The notes: a model not told the origin generated them from the letters alone. 64,000 nucleotides of DNA from Aphrocallistes beatrix (GCA_963281255.1 OY725504.1:1674001-1738000), one strand, 5' to 3'. Positions 21,053-33,864 are shown, counted from the first letter of the stretch. Made by a program: numbers and translations.

Positions 21053-23930
21053 TTAAGGTTGGCCTTTCCTATGAGCAATTTGTTGTTTTTTTTTCATTGT
21101 ATTACTGAGGGCACTATTTGGACGGTATTTATTTTGATTTTTGTGAGTTAACCCCCTAAAGTTTAGCGTTAATAAAAATTGAAAAATTATTGGAGGTTTT
21201 TGACTCATTTAACAATTTGTTTTTAACTTATTTGATAGTTTTTTAATGATATGGACCTTAACATTGTTTTAGCACCTTTGGAGATTATATAACACAAAGA
21301 TTTAGAAGAATGGGCAAATAAAATCCAAACAAAATAGCTTTATAAGGGAGTTCATTTATATAATGCTCGGGAAATCGCAAGTTTGATCTCAGTTATTTAG
21401 CGATCACCGGGTCAGAAATAAAATTCTGAACGTTTCAAAAATAAAATTTGTTCCGATCCGATCATTTGTTCTTGAGATATCGCTTATTATAGGTTCGGGC
21501 ATAATATATCTCTATGGTCCCGAAGAGGCCGATGTCATATCTTAAAAACTATTGAAGATATAAAATCTATTATATTCTTAAACAAAAGGATATATACGAA
21601 ATATTTAAGTTACTCGAACATTCCTTTGTCAAAAAATAAATAATTTTCGACGTATCATTGATTTAATTGTAATACAAATTCTATGAAGAACTTTGAATAT
21701 ATTAGAAAATGGCTAATCTAATCATTAAATATGTGTCTAAATGTGGCTATTATGCTAAATAATGAATACAATTGTAGTTAATAATGTGTACAGAAAAAAT
21801 TGGAGAACTTTTGATAATTATTTTGAATGTTCTGGCCTTAGACCTCGCAGATTCGGTCAAATACCCCCATTTAGGGTCCAAAAAGTGATATTTTTCTATC
21901 TCTGTAAATATAATCCGAAATTCTTAGTTCTCACTTCCTAATATACTTTTTATGAGTGTACATATATGATTCTTTGATAATAATTGCACTACACCCTATG
22001 GAATGTTAAGTTTTTTAAAGATTTTTGTCATATGATGACGTAGCATTTTTCGAAAAACCTAACTTGGAAACTAAAAGTCGTAGACTTTCGCTCTCATTTC
22101 CTAATATACTTTTCAGAAGCTCTTTAACCATTCTAAACTGATAGATTATACTTCGTAGTGCTAGGGATATGAATTATTATTCACAATTATCCCAAATAAT
22201 TCGGGGTTAGGGGCCTCAAGGAAATTTGTGGATTTTCAGGGTACTCTTGCTATTTTTTGTAAATATTTGGTTCAAATATACCTAAATCAGCAATATAAAT
22301 GAGAATAAATGTCTGTTAATGCTTTTGTTCATTATTAATAACTCTTTCTACATTCTTCTTAACATCTAAACTTAAAATCTCTATATCTCGGGACTTTAAA
22401 ATTACAAAATTAACCATCTTCACAGAGTTTTAAGTCAAAATTGGTTTGAGATAGAGCTTTGAAAATTTCAAGAGTTGTTCCATATTATTTGGTGATGAAC
22501 GTAGGGTTCTAAAAATTAATTTTGATTTTTAGAATTTCAATGCTAATATTTAGCCACTTAGAGCCACTTGTACCACCTGGTGTCGCCCAAAAAAGGACAC
22601 AATTTTGAAACGGAATGTCTCGTATCCATAACTTCTTTAAACCATGTTAAATCATCATTTTAATGCTAAATTCGTGCTCAGCACTAAATTTCCAACAATT
22701 TGATATATATATTGGACATATTTGGAGAAATTATTTGGTTGCGGTTTCCTAGCAACGGCGAGGAATGTGAAAAAATTCCTTGCCGTTGCTATGCACGGAC
22801 ATCCAAAAAATTCTCCAAATATGGTCAATATATATATCAAATTGCTTGAAATTTAGTTCTGAGCACGAATATATCATTAAAATGATAATCTGACATGGTT
22901 CAAAGAAGTTATTGATCTGGGATTCCAGCGGACACTATTGAATGTGGTTATTTTTGGGTGACCAGTTAGCAATGACCATTTTTTCCCACTTTTGATGGAG
23001 AGAAATTTTGATATACTATATTTTGAAGTTAAGTACCACTATAAGTTGTCGAATAAGGATATTTGCATGTTATTGAATAATCCAAAGCAGTTAAAACTAA
23101 AGGGAATTGAGGTTCATATTTAAATATTTTCTAAATCCTATTTTCTGGGACTTTTTTTTCAGGAATTACAAAGTTGATAACTTTTTGAAAATTCAACCTA
23201 GGGTCGAAAACTCAACGGTTACAGATCTCGAAGAGTAGCACATAATGAACAGACAGAATTTTGGTATTAGGAATGAAAAGCGAATTATTAAAAAAAAGTG
23301 TCAAAATTACTAAAAATAAAAAACCTCGGTTGTTTTGGTGTGAATTTTTGACAATTTTCAAAATTTCAAAAATCTGTCTGTTCATTAGTTAGATTATCGA
23401 TTTATGAATGAATTTGAAAAGATTGTAGGAATATTGTTTCCGATTTTTTACCTGTAAATTGCCCAAATTTTGTAAAAAATTTTTTTATCGTTTGAATAAT
23501 TTCATTTATTAATGCAGTTTTGCAGATAACTCTGCGATTCAAATCTGCACTGAAAAAATTAAACGAATCGGTTGAAAAAGTCAAAAGTTAGTTATTATAC
23601 GAAAGGCCAACCTTAACATCTCTTATACCTCTACTTTCCTCGTATGCTGTAAGCCAAATCATGTGTTTTTTCGTGGGCGGTATCCTTAAATCATCGATTT
23701 ATGAATAAATTTGAAAAGTTTCTAAAGTATTGTAAGCATATTGTGCCCGATTTCTTCATTGTAAAATGACCAATTTTTTAAAAAAAGATTTTTATCTGTT
23801 GAATTATTTCAATATTAATGCAGTTTTGTAGATAACTCTGCGATTCAAATCTGCACTGAAAAAATTAAATGAATCGGTTGAAAATGTCAAAAGTTAGCAA
23901 TTATAGGAAAGGCCATCCTTTACAAAAGTT
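21053..23930. mobile_element. Nested P2/P1/P2 mosaic
   Basis: Starts with a P2 terminus (TTAAGGTTGGCCTTTCCTAT, 21053), passes into the P1 left half (about 21075-22505, with GGACGGTATTTATTTTG and GTCGTAGACTTTCGCTC), then P2 sequence with its palindromic centre (22506-23616, ending GGAAAGGCCAACCTTAA-type), then the P1 right terminus (GGGCGGTATCCTTAAA, about 23677-23692), then a P2 right end (to about 23925). The order fits P2 inserted in P1, itself within P2. Nothing here codes for protein. Confidence 0.7.
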
Positions 23931-24513
23931 AGAAGAATTAAAAATGTCGGTCGACAGACCGATAGCGCAGCTCCAAGTAGTGACACAATACTATTAACTC
24001 AAAATACTAAATATTCACAATATTACATTTAAAGTGTGAAAATCGTATTCTGCATATTAGAATATCTTATATTGGCCGTTGAGAACTCGCTTTTAGCTCA
24101 AAATAAGAATTTTTCAAAAGGTGTGAAAATATGCATAAATACATATGCTAATAACTCACGAAAGATACTCCGTCCATGCCATAAGGGCATCTCCCTTTCG
24201 GAGCTGCACTAAAAATCACAATCTTCCCCCCCCTGCGGCCTCCTGCTGCAGTGCCGCACTCGTATTGTTTTGAGAACTCTCATTTCTAGTGCATGCTTTA
24301 TTGTATGGACGGTGTCGAACGCACGTCTGCGTGATCTTGAAAAACTAGTATTATAATAATGAAATTTAATCATATTTCACACCTTTTTATGTAAACGTAT
24401 ATTTTCTGATTGAAAAGAAATTTCAACGGTTAATAAGCCTGTAATTTAGTAAAAGTAGATTTCGATATTCGCACTTATAAAATGGTAATATCAAAATTGA
24501 ATGGTGTGATAGC
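23931..24513. repeat. Unclassified dispersed repeat
   Basis: Resembles 49800-50110 in parts (GTCGACAGACCGA motif, CATGGACGGCG/ATGGACGGTG, GCGTGATCTTGAAAAA). No terminal structure or frame was recognised. Confidence 0.4.
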
Positions 24514-24605
24514 CAGGCCCGGCGGAAGCAACTTTTTATTGGTCCGGCCAAGCGGAAGTTGGTCCGGCCAAAGCCGGACCAGCCGGACCAGTTCCGCCGG
24601 CCCTG
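24514..24605. mobile_element. 92-bp GC-rich hAT-like MITE
   Basis: Ends CAGGCCCGGCGGAAGCAACT and AGTTCCGCCGGCCCTG in inverted orientation, with GGTCCGGCC repeated internally. A 5-bp ATAGC occurs on both sides; a full 8-bp duplication is not evident. Confidence 0.65.
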
Positions 24606-24628
24606 ATAGCATATATCAATATGTATAA

Positions 24629-24792
24629 TCAGGGTCGCTTATTATGTACAAACCTCCCTCTGTGTCCCAATTTGACCGGTTCTATAGAATTTCTATTATT
24701 TCGATTTTACTATGTATGACTCTCTCTCTATTGTCTCTCTATTGTGAAAATATTTGGGTACCCATGCGGTTCATAATGAAATGCGACCCTGA
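24629..24792. mobile_element. Small MITE (TCAGGGTCGC ends)
   Basis: TCAGGGTCGCTTATTATG at the left pairs with CATAATGAAATGCGACCCTG at the right. No target duplication was confirmed. A left end of the same kind is at 18015. Confidence 0.6.
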
Positions 24793-26021
24793 CTGTATTT
24801 TACAATTTCGATACTATTATTGACTGTTTTTGTGGTGCTTTTCTATCGGTATGTCGATCGATATTTTTTAATATTAGTAACGCAGTTTCAAATTCTCTGG
24901 GGATAGATTGATGCATAGATATTTAAGGATACCGCCCTCGAAAAACATCACTTGACATAAAAAGAAATGGTGAAATTTTTCATTGTTAATTCCATTGTAT
25001 TACTGAGTGGTCTACCATCTAATCGTACTTGTTGGACGGTATTTATTTTTGTATTTATGAATTGACCCCATAAAGTTTAGTCTTACTAAAAATCGGAAAG
25101 TTTTTCGTGGTTTTGCGGCGCAATCATCAATTATTTTCTAACTTATCTGATATTTTTTCAATTTTATGGGCCTCAAAATGGTTTTGGTCACTTTAAATAT
25201 TATAAAACAGATGCATTTAGAAAAAGAGGCATATAAAATCCAATCAAAATATCTCTATGAGGGACTTTATTTCTAAAGTGCTCGGGAAATGGCCGTTGTG
25301 ATATTAGCTATTGTGTATAGAAAAGAATTCTGAACATTTTTAAAAAAAATTTGTTCAGATCCGACCATTAGTTCGTAAGTTATAGTATATTATCGGTAAA
25401 GTTCGGACATCAAACCTCTCTATGGTCCCGAAAGTGCTCGATGCCAATGCATAAAAACTATTGAAGATATATAATCTATTATAATCTTAAATGAAAGGAT
25501 ATATATGATAATATATAGGTTCCTCAAACATCTCTCTGTCAAAAAGTAAAATATTTCTCGACTTATCATCGATTTTATTGTAATACAAATTCTATGGAGA
25601 ACTTTGAATATATTAGAAAATTGCGAATTTTGTCATGAAATAAGTTCCCAAAAGTAGCTATTAAATTCAAAAAACAATGCAATATTCACTAGCAATGTGT
25701 ACAGAAATTTTGAAGCACTCAACATAATTATTTTGGAAGTTCAGATCATTTACCTCCCAAATTCGGTCAAAGCCCCCCATTTATGGTCCAAAAACAGATT
25801 CCTCCCTATTTCGAGAAATATATACCCAAATTCTAAGCTCTCAATTCCTATTATAATTTTCATGACGGTATATTTCTAATTCTTTAATAATAAGTGTACT
25901 ACATCGTATGGAATGAAAAGTTTTAAATTTTTATCACGTGATGAAGTAGCATTTTTTGAAAATCCTAACTTTAAAACTAAAAGTCGTAGACTCTCGCTCT
26001 AACTTCCTAATATACTTTTTA

Positions 26022-27364
26022 CAGGGTGCGATTTAAGTTCCCCATTTTACCCTGTCCCAATTATAATTGCCCATAACATTGTGAATAATCATTTTTTAGC
26101 ATTGAAAATTCTCATCTAGATTAGATGTTGTACTACAATACGAATTATGAATCGCTATTCAATGTATCCACCTTTGTTTTTAATTACAGCTTTTATTCTA
26201 CCTGGTAAAGCCCCTACGGCGGCACGTAGGACCTCTTGGGGAACCTTCTCCCATTCTGCTACCAAAGATCTCTTCAAATGCTCAATACTTTTGTGAGACT
26301 TACTACAGGCATTTGTTTCGAGAATGGACCATATCGAATAACCCATGGGGTTTAGGTCTGGGCTGTAGGGGGGCCGGGCCATTGGTCTTTACTAATAAAC
26401 ACCGGAATATTGCTGCGAAGCCAATCTTGAGTGGAATTTGCGGTATGGGCACGGGATCCGTCTTGTTGGAAGACGAAGGAACTCCCATTGAACACTTTGC
26501 CCTAGATTCTTCACAACCGGCTCTAAAATCAACTCACGGTAGGTAGAAGCATTGATTTTTACCCCACTGGGGACAAAAACCAGAGGTGTCCGCCCACTAG
26601 CGGATATTCCAGCCCAAACCATCACTGAGAGAGGTTTTTGCATCCTAGGGACATATCTGAGCATTTCTTTATTGCTACATGTCGTCGGTGATATTATTCT
26701 GTCATTTTGACTATTGGAAACCTCGTGGATTGTGAAAATTTTCTCATCTGAAAACATGATGTTTTCCAGACCACAAGTAGCGTGCCGACCAAGTTCTCCC
26801 TTACATCTCAGTAATCTCTTCACTTTAACCTGTTCGCTAAGGAAATGATATTTCTTTCTCTTGTAAGCTCGCATCCCTAAATCGGTTTTTACAACTTTTC
26901 GGACTGAAAACTCGGAAACTTTGAGTTCGAGAGCCATTTTTCTCATCGAACGCCGGAGATTTCGACGAATCCGATCCCTCACAGCCAGTTTTGGAGTCCT
27001 TATTGAACGCGGACGACCACTTCTTGCCCTGTCCACAGCTCCTCCGGTCTCCTTGTACCTGTACGATAGACAAACTTTCGCCTCGATCCAATAGTACGAT
27101 AGACAAACTTTCGCCTCGATCCAAGAAACTTCAACAATTTCATTATTTCTGCATGTGTCCGTCCGTTTTTGAATAATTCAATAATTCCACACCTCTCTTA
27201 CTCCATCAGGGATAAATTTCAGAATCTGTTTATATTGTGTAATTAAATTAGATCTTTACAGTAAAGTGTTACTATAACTTAGATATGATTGTATAAAAAC
27301 TAAAACTGGTTATGCTTCAATTGTGGGTAGTCTAAGTTGGGGACAGAACTTAAATCGCACCCTG
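26022..27364 (-). mobile_element. Full-length mariner/Tc1-superfamily element
   Basis: 1343 bp flanked by TA (26020-26021, 27365-27366), with inverted ends CAGGGTGCGATTTAAGTTCC and its complement ending TTAAATCGCACCCTG. It carries one transposase relic and is inserted in the P1 element. Confidence 0.93.
26155..27206 (-). pseudogene. Transposase of the 26022-27364 element, inactivated
   Basis: About 350 codons on the minus strand, read across frames. The N-terminal helix-turn-helix is GIIELFKNGRTHAEI; a linker GRPRS follows. FSDEKIFTI carries the first catalytic D; VMVWAGISASGRTPL follows; QQDGSRAHTA carries the second D; and PPYSPDLNPMGYSIWSILE is the third-site motif. Breaks visible: a stop three codons after the likely ATG (27206), a 33-bp tandem duplication in the HTH (27061-27124), frameshifts near 26490 and 26390, and G where family members have the third D (NPMDY). 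The element could supply ends but not enzyme. Relics of the same family are at 39960-40280 and 42890-43100. Confidence 0.9.
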
Positions 27365-28205
27365 TAGAAGTTCGTTATTCATTCTAAAACGATGGATTAT
27401 ACTTTGCAGTGCTAGGAGTATGAATTATATTTCCCAATTGGTCCAAAATATTCGGAGGCTAGGAGCCTCTTTTCACTATGCTTTTGCTATCTTCACCAAA
27501 ATTTGTCGTAAATATATCTAATTCATCAGTATAAATGCGATCAAATGGCCATGAACGCATTTATTTATCCTAAATAGTCATTATACATCGTTCTAGACAT
27601 TTAAACTTTGGATACTTATATCTCGGGACTTTAAAATTTCAAAATTACCCGTCTTTAAAACAAAAAAAATCAAATTTGGCTGGAGATAGAAGGCTGAAAT
27701 TTACAAAAGTTGTTCAATATCATTGTACGATAAGCGTAAGACCACTCGATTTTCGATATCTTAAAAATTTGTGATATTATTACTGATTTTTCAGTGAAAA
27801 ACGGACCTTTTCCCTGTTTTTTGGCCATTTTTCGAAAAAACCCCCTAAAATTAAAGATTAGTTATTTTAACTCTCTTTTGGTCTTAGCGATAGCAAATTT
27901 GATAAACTATATATGAATAAATTTTCGAAGGATTTGATCCAAACGTATGTTAGAAAAAATATACAGAGTGAAGGAGGCTCTAACATTAGGATGTGCTAGC
28001 GAAAAACGGGAAAAAACCGACTTTGAGACGCTGTAACTCAAAAACTAGAAATGAGAACCAAAAACGGTTTGGCATGCCTCAATATTTTGTAACCAGCCCA
28101 CGCTTAACATCTTATATATCTCTCTTCTTAATATATGCTGTAAGCCAAACATAAGGATTTTTCGCGGGCGGTATCCTTAAGCTAATTAGATAGATTCAAC
28201 TTCAA

Positions 28206-28696
28206 CAGGGTGCCCCAAAAGTTCTGCAACAAATGTTACTATTGTACTATACATAGATAAATAGATCAAATTTCCGATACCTCTTTTTAATCAAAAATAG
28301 GGAGGATTATCTTAATTATTTTGCGTTCCCAATGGCCTGCATTTCTCAATTTATTTGCAATGATGGATTATAAATATCGTTGTCTCGTAAAGAATATTTC
28401 TTGTCTCAATAAAAAAACTCATATCCATGGTACTTTTTACGGCTATACTTAAAAATACTCTTTCTTATCGAAGATTTCCGTTTCATAAATTAACAGTAAT
28501 AATTTTATTTTAGTCTTATGAATCAATTACAGAATATAGAAGTGATTAATGTAATATTTCATCAGAAAATAGTGATCTCCAAACTTGGCACTTTTGAGCT
28601 CCAAATTTTGGAGTCAATGGAATGTAATTTTTTATATTTTTATAATTTTTGTCTTTTACGCAATGAGTTGGTTATTGCAGAACTTTTGAGACACCT
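28206..28696. mobile_element. Mariner-type MITE (GGGTGNCNCAAAAGTTCTGC ends)
   Basis: CAGGGTGCCCCAAAAGTTCT at the left and AGAACTTTTGAGACACCT at the right, inverted, next to TA. A truncated relative in reverse orientation begins at 58205. The 64-codon frame inside has no recognised motif. Confidence 0.8.
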
Positions 28697-28698
28697 TA

Positions 28699-28968
28699 TA
28701 TATATGACCTAATTTTATTTTGTATCCGTGTTGTTGTTGTTGTCATATGTTTTTGTTTTTATTTTGTATTCATGTTATTTTTTGTTTTTTCATTTTTACC
28801 TCTTCATAACACTTAGTGTTCATTATCAAAGGATATCAGCAGCTGTATTTGAATTCAATCAAGTCATTCTCATTTGTTGTCATAACCTGGAAGTGTAGTG
28901 CGTTAAACAAACATTTCTAAAGAATGTACTACCCAAGAAGTTCCTATTTTTGACAAAATCAGCATATA
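28699..28968. other. T-rich simple sequence
   Basis: Contains TTGTTG and TTTTTGTTTTTATTTTG tracts; otherwise nothing recognised. Confidence 0.5.
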
Positions 28969-30325
28969 CAGTCTGTTACATAATTATTCGGAATTATATT
29001 TGACAAAATTTTCTTACAATATTATTCATGGTCAACATTCTAAGTTAATAGATATTATCTACATTGCTAAAATTCAATATTATATAGAAAATACATTTGA
29101 GTTGTTAACCATTTGACATCTACGCGCCATTGATGACCAGTATGGCTTAAGAAAATCAGAATCTAGCCTCCTCCAAGTGGCCTCCAACATGTTCTTTAGC
29201 TCTGGAATTGTGAACCTTTTAACTTTTTTGGTTGGCTAAAGAAATTCCTGCTTTAACCAACCAAAAAGGTTCACAATAGGATTGAGATCAGGGTTTTTGA
29301 AGGCCACGGAAGTACTTTGGGCACTTTTGAGCTCAGCCAATGCTTGACCTTTATAGCGGTATTTTTAGGATCGTTATCTATTACGAGTTGCCTGTAATTT
29401 TCAGGGAAAACGTAAGCCTGGGCAAGTATGACCTTGAAGGATGTCTAGAAATAAGGTACTATCCATATTTTGATTGAAAATACAAAGAGAGAAGTCCCCA
29501 ATGAAGAGAATGCCGCCTATACGTTAATCATTGGTGTATGTTTAGTCATGGGGACACATCTTTATCAATCTGATTTTGTCCACATTTTAATTTGTTCCCT
29601 GGAGAGCTATACCGACATCCCATCAGCAAAAACTGTCTTAGCCCATTATATCTTGGAGTATTTGAATCTCTTCGCCCATTATATACGATACAAACGAATC
29701 TTATCGCTCAGCATTGGCCTCTTTGTCGGATCTCTCTTAGAATAACTCAGATCTATCAAGGCCCGGCGTACTGTCTAGCAATATACTGGAATGGGACCGC
29801 TACTGGCTAATGTTCTTAACGACCAATACGGTTTCTGCCTTATCTGTTGGCTAATCGAGTGTTTAATTCCATTCCTTAGAGAACTTGGCCTTCCAACATA
29901 TTTTTAATGTGAGATATCGATTCCTTTCGCAATTCTTGACCTAACATAATAAATTGTAGACAAGCTTACATCTACAATTTGAGAAATTTCTATTGGTGCA
30001 TACTAATTGGGTTCTAGCAATGTTTAAATAGTCTCTCTCTTCAGGAGTTGGGTCAATTCAAAGTGTATTAAGATAAATAAATTGTAGAATATAGATGAGA
30101 AAAGCTAAATTAATGCAGTAATACCGGAAATGACGTCACTATATTCTCATATAGAGCAATAAAATTTTTGTGGGATGACAGAGTTCCGAGTTCAATCTTA
30201 ATTTTGTAAATACTTGGTTATACAGTACTAAAATAAGCAATATGTTGGAGTATAAGAGATCAAAATTTCCTAATATGGTCAAATCCATTATAAGCTAGAA
30301 TTCCGAATAATTATGTAACAGACTG
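28969..30325 (-). mobile_element. Full-length Tc1-like element
   Basis: 1357 bp between TA dinucleotides (28967-28968, 30326-30327). Inverted ends CAGTCTGTTACATAATTATT and its complement ending AATTATGTAACAGACTG. Holds a heavily decayed transposase on the minus strand. Confidence 0.9.
29200..30000 (-). pseudogene. Tc1 transposase relic (DD34E type)
   Basis: Minus-strand codons read VIDNDPKNTAIKVKHWLSS, containing the second catalytic D (DNDPK), then PKVLPWPSK and, after a frameshift, NPDLNPIVNLFGWLKQEF. Active Tc1 enzymes have NPIEN here, so the third acidic residue is V. A local duplication near 29210-29280 (AACCTTTT...GGTTGG) distorts this region. The N-terminal half has decayed beyond confident reading. 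Plus-strand frames of 91 and 72 codons here are shadows of this gene. Limits are approximate. Confidence 0.8.
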
Positions 30326-30633
30326 TAGTAGTATATTTATATATCAAATATTAGACTTGCCCGAAATTTGGAACCAACAAACATGGTGATTCGAAAGAAG
30401 CATTCTACGCACACGTAATTACACTTCAGATTTCTAACAATGGAAATTAGACGATTTATGTACTATCTCAAAAAGGAAGTGAACTAAAATAACAACACTG
30501 GCAGGGTGCTACACTTGTACATTTTAATTAGTCGCTAGCATATTCCAGAACCTCAATAGAATTGATTTTGTTAATGTCAGAGTTATTTTAATCATATTAA
30601 AGATGGTAAATTAACAATTATACTTTATTATTC
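30326..30633. other. No recognised feature
   Basis: AT-rich sequence between the Tc1 element and a GIE; no supported frame. Confidence 0.4.
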
Positions 30634-31179
30634 ACAAGCGCGCTTCGCTTGCTTGCGGTGCGCGGCTGGCGGACACTTTGTGTCCGCCGGAGGCTCCCTT
30701 CGGTCGCCTGGAGTCTCATTGGTTAATTCTAAGGGAGATAACATCTCTAAATATGTCCATCTTAGTAAAATCGATTTCACTCGAAAAATCACCAAATTTG
30801 TCAATTTTTAAAATTTTTGATACGTAATGATGACGTCATAACAGAGTGATGAGTCATCATTTTTTGATGATAGTGGCATCATATGTGAAGTATGTTAGTA
30901 TACAGATTCTATTAAAATTTCAGCCTCCTATCTCCTATAATGGCTGAGTTATGCCCGAATAACTGTGTTGCTTAACTTTTAATAATGTGACAATGACGTC
31001 ATAATTCCATGATGATTCTACATTTTCGTCTGAGCTCAGAATTTACTGGAGCCATAGCCAAAATACTTCCACATACCAAAAATCAGCCTTCTGGGCTTGA
31101 CAGTTTCTTCAATCAATTCGTTACAGATATATATATATATATGTATATTATAGATTAATCGAGTTTTAATAGTAGAGAT
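30634..31179 (-). mobile_element. GIE full-length copy
   Basis: Complete in reverse: ACAAGCGCGCTTCGCTTGC, hairpins (GAA-loop subfamily), core with two TGACGTCA and one TGAGTCA, CAATCAATTCGTTACAG, short TA tract, reversed 5' block ATTAATCGAGTTTTAATAGT. One of the best reference copies. Confidence 0.92.
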
Positions 31180-31547
31180 ATATGGAGGTGTGAAAACCGC
31201 GGAATCAAAAAGGTCAGACATAACTAAGATCAGTCGATACGCTCAAATGACACCTTATGTATGACTTCCTATCCAACAATAGTACATTTGACATGTCTAA
31301 CTCTAACCAAACACCACAAATATTTCAAGTATTCCAATATGGCCAATGAAATCAGCATATGCTACTTCCTATTCAACAATAATACATATATCACCAAAAA
31401 TGTGATGCCAAATGTACCAAACGTAACTCATCGATATTAATTTTCAGCCTACGCTAATTTTACCGTAAAATGAAGTTGAAAGTCCGTGTATTTAAGAAGT
31501 CCGTGAGTTTATGCCTAATACCAAACTGGTATAAACAAATTTTGGTC
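31180..31547. other. No recognised feature
   Basis: AT-rich sequence; a phrase ACTTCCTATTCAACAATA occurs twice in variant form (about 31265 and 31368). No gene. Confidence 0.4.
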
Positions 31548-32186
31548 CCCTGCCATTCAGCCAGTTGAATTTTTAGTCAGGTCAATATGATGCATGACCC
31601 TAAAAAATCGCAAGAAATGTTTTATTGTATTTTTCCGTTGTAGTTGTCTTTGGAGTAACATCCTAAAAGTTTACCGAGATCGGAATATCAGAAAGTGATT
31701 TGACACGATCCCGTCGTTGACCCAGGTCTATAAAATCGCCGGTTCTGAATACCGAAATTTAACCTTACAAATGATTGCAAATCAGTTTTTATAAGTCTTT
31801 TGATATATATATTGACTATATTTTGAGCATCGAATTTTGGGCCCTCCCTAGCAACAACCTGGAATGTAAAAATTCTGATCTCCAAATTTGGTGTAAACCA
31901 TATCGAGTCACCCCTTGTTTTTCTCGGCTATGCTTGCTGAGCACGAATTTCTTAATAAAAATAGTCTACACGTTAGTTTTAAAATATTATGGTTTGCGGC
32001 TGGTGGTATTCATGTATTTTTAACGGTAACATACTCATAAATTTTTGTTTTGTCCCTTTAACTCCTATGAAATACAAGAATGTAAAATTTAGGTGGCATA
32101 GATAGATTGAGTTCACATTTCAATTTCATCTTCGGTTCATCATCCGATGCAATTCCTTCTTTCATATTGCCACAGTTGTCATCTTG

Positions 32187-32445
32187 TCATCGTCCGCATG
32201 CTTGGGAACAGTTGAGTCCTTGTTTTCTGCAGCTATATCTGAGACTACTATAGCCTGTGGAACAGTTACAGTGAATCATTTTCATGAGTGCTTCCGGTGC
32301 AGGGTTACAGTCCAACATGACTGGGATTAGGCTGTTATCTTGGCTGTTCCATCCCCATTCGGTGACCTCCATACCATCAGCCATGCCCATCCACAACATC
32401 ACCTGGAAATAGCACCTCAGAGAGTGAAATTTCGTTGCGGAAGAT
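32187..32445 (-). pseudogene. Inverted duplicate of the Cys-cluster tail
   Basis: The left arm encodes, on the minus strand, the same C-terminal segment as the right arm: FHSLRCYFQVMLWMGMADG, EVTEWGWNSQDN, then CNCSTGYSSLRYSCRKQGL and CSQACGR. It differs from the right-arm copy at a few residues, so the arms have diverged slightly. It has no promoter or start of its own and exists only because the arm is an inverted copy. Confidence 0.8.
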
Positions 32446-33180
32446 GTAGTAATAAGGAGGATTTCCTTTCCAATCAAGCCAACAAACTGGCCCTCATCCA
32501 TCTCATTTCTAAACGTATGAGAGAAAAAGGGTGCCATGTAATACAGGCTGAGCAGGATGCCGATGTTGATATTGTGAAGGCCGCAGTATCACTGGCCTCC
32601 TTCAAGACAACTCTGATAGGCGAGGATATGGATCTACAGTTCTGTTGCTGTACTACACTCCTAACAAAAATGCTAAGAAGATATACTTCAGCTCGGATAA
32701 AGGGAAATCAACCGTAGTGTATGACATCAAGGTGATAAACCCAGTTGTGATAGAAAGCACTGGTTTTAAGTCATGATCGCGTTGCGTTGTTCAATGCAAA
32801 ACTTGGGGACAGTATTTGCGACTTGAGTTACACTATCCTCAGCAAGAAAGTGAGTGCAGCCTAAAGCTTAGACACCCGAAAGACTGCCATCTACAGCCTC
32901 TGCTACAAATTTCACTCTCTGAGGTGCTATTTCCAGGTGATGTTGTGGATGGGCATGGCTGATGGTATGGAGGTCACCGAATGGGGATGGAACTGCCAAG
33001 ATAACAGCCTAATCCCAGTCATGTTGGACTGTAACCCTGCACCCGAAGCACTCCTGAAAATGATTCACTGTAACTGTTCCACAGGCCATAGTACTCTCAG
33101 ATATAGCTGTAGAAAACAAGGACTCAACTGTTCCCAAGCATGCGGACGATGCCAAGATGACAACTATGGCTATATGAAAG
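32441..33180 (+). pseudogene. PIN-like nuclease / Cys-cluster protein fragment
   Basis: Plus-strand codons give FLSNQANKLALIHLISKRM, GCHVIQAEQDADVDIVKAA and LIGEDMDL, then after a frameshift (about 32645) LLYYTPNKNAKKIYFSSDKG. Further on comes FHSLRCYFQVMLWMG, EVTEWGWNCQDN, PVMLDCNPAPEALLKMIHCN and a cysteine-rich CSTG...YSCRKQGLNCSQACGRC. From memory this matches a widespread, uncharacterised animal protein family: a FEN1/PIN-like acidic core (DAD...GEDTDL) and a C-terminal CXC-like zinc cluster, often dispersed in genomes. A frameshift and several stops (e.g. 32774) make it a pseudogene. The first cysteine of one pair is replaced (RYSCRK for RCSCRK). Confidence 0.75.
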
Positions 33181-33864
33181 AAGGAATTGGATCGGATAAT
33201 GAACCGAAGATGAAATTGAAATGTGAACTCAATCCATCTATGCCACCTAAATTTTACATTCTTGTATTTCATAGGAGTTAAAGGGACAAAACAAAAATTT
33301 ATGAGTGTGTTACCGTTAAAATATATGAATACCACCAGCCGCAAACCATAATATTTGAAAACTAACGTGTAGACTAGTTTTATTAAGAAATCCGTACTCA
33401 GCAAGCATAGCCGAGAAAAACAAGGGGTGACTCGATATGGTTTACACCAAATTTGGAGATCAAAATTTTACATTCCAGGTTGTTGCTAGGGAGGGCCCAA
33501 AATTCTTTGCTCAAAATATAGTCAACAAGCGCGCTTCGCTTGCTTGCACTGCGCGACTTGGGGACACTTTGTGTCCGCCGGAGGCTCCCTTCGGTCGTCT
33601 GGGGTCACATTGGTTAATTATAAAGAAGATAACATCTCTAAATATGTCTATCCTACTGTTATAATCTATATCGCACGAAAAATCACCAAATTTAACAATT
33701 TTTAAAATTTTTGCTGAGTAATGATGACGTCATAACAAAGTGATGAGTCATCATCTTTTGATGATAGTTGCACTATATGTGAGATATGTTAGTATACAGA
33801 TTCTATTAAAATTTCAGCCTTCTATCTCCAATAATGGCTGAGTTATGCTCGAATAACTGTATTG

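Larger units (their letters stand above)
24923..28180. mobile_element. P1 element, complete copy with TTAA ends
   Basis: TTAAGGATACCGCCCTCG at the left and CGGGCGGTATCCTTAA at the right. About 1.9 kb once the transposon at 26022-27364 is removed. The interior has no coding frame on either strand. Partial or rearranged copies are at 4916-6084, 16355-16627, 21075-22505 and 47738-49556, so the family is abundant. TTAA ends suggest piggyBac or Kolobok mobilisation. Confidence 0.8.

Noticed and set aside
24923-28180. P1 as an autonomous element encoding the transposase at 26 kb
   Set aside because: That transposase lies within its own TA-flanked inverted repeats (26022-27364), so it is a separate insertion; P1 itself has no coding frame.
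29470-29810. Plus-strand frames of 91 and 72 codons
   Set aside because: They overlap the minus-strand Tc1 transposase relic inside a complete Tc1 element and show no motif of their own.
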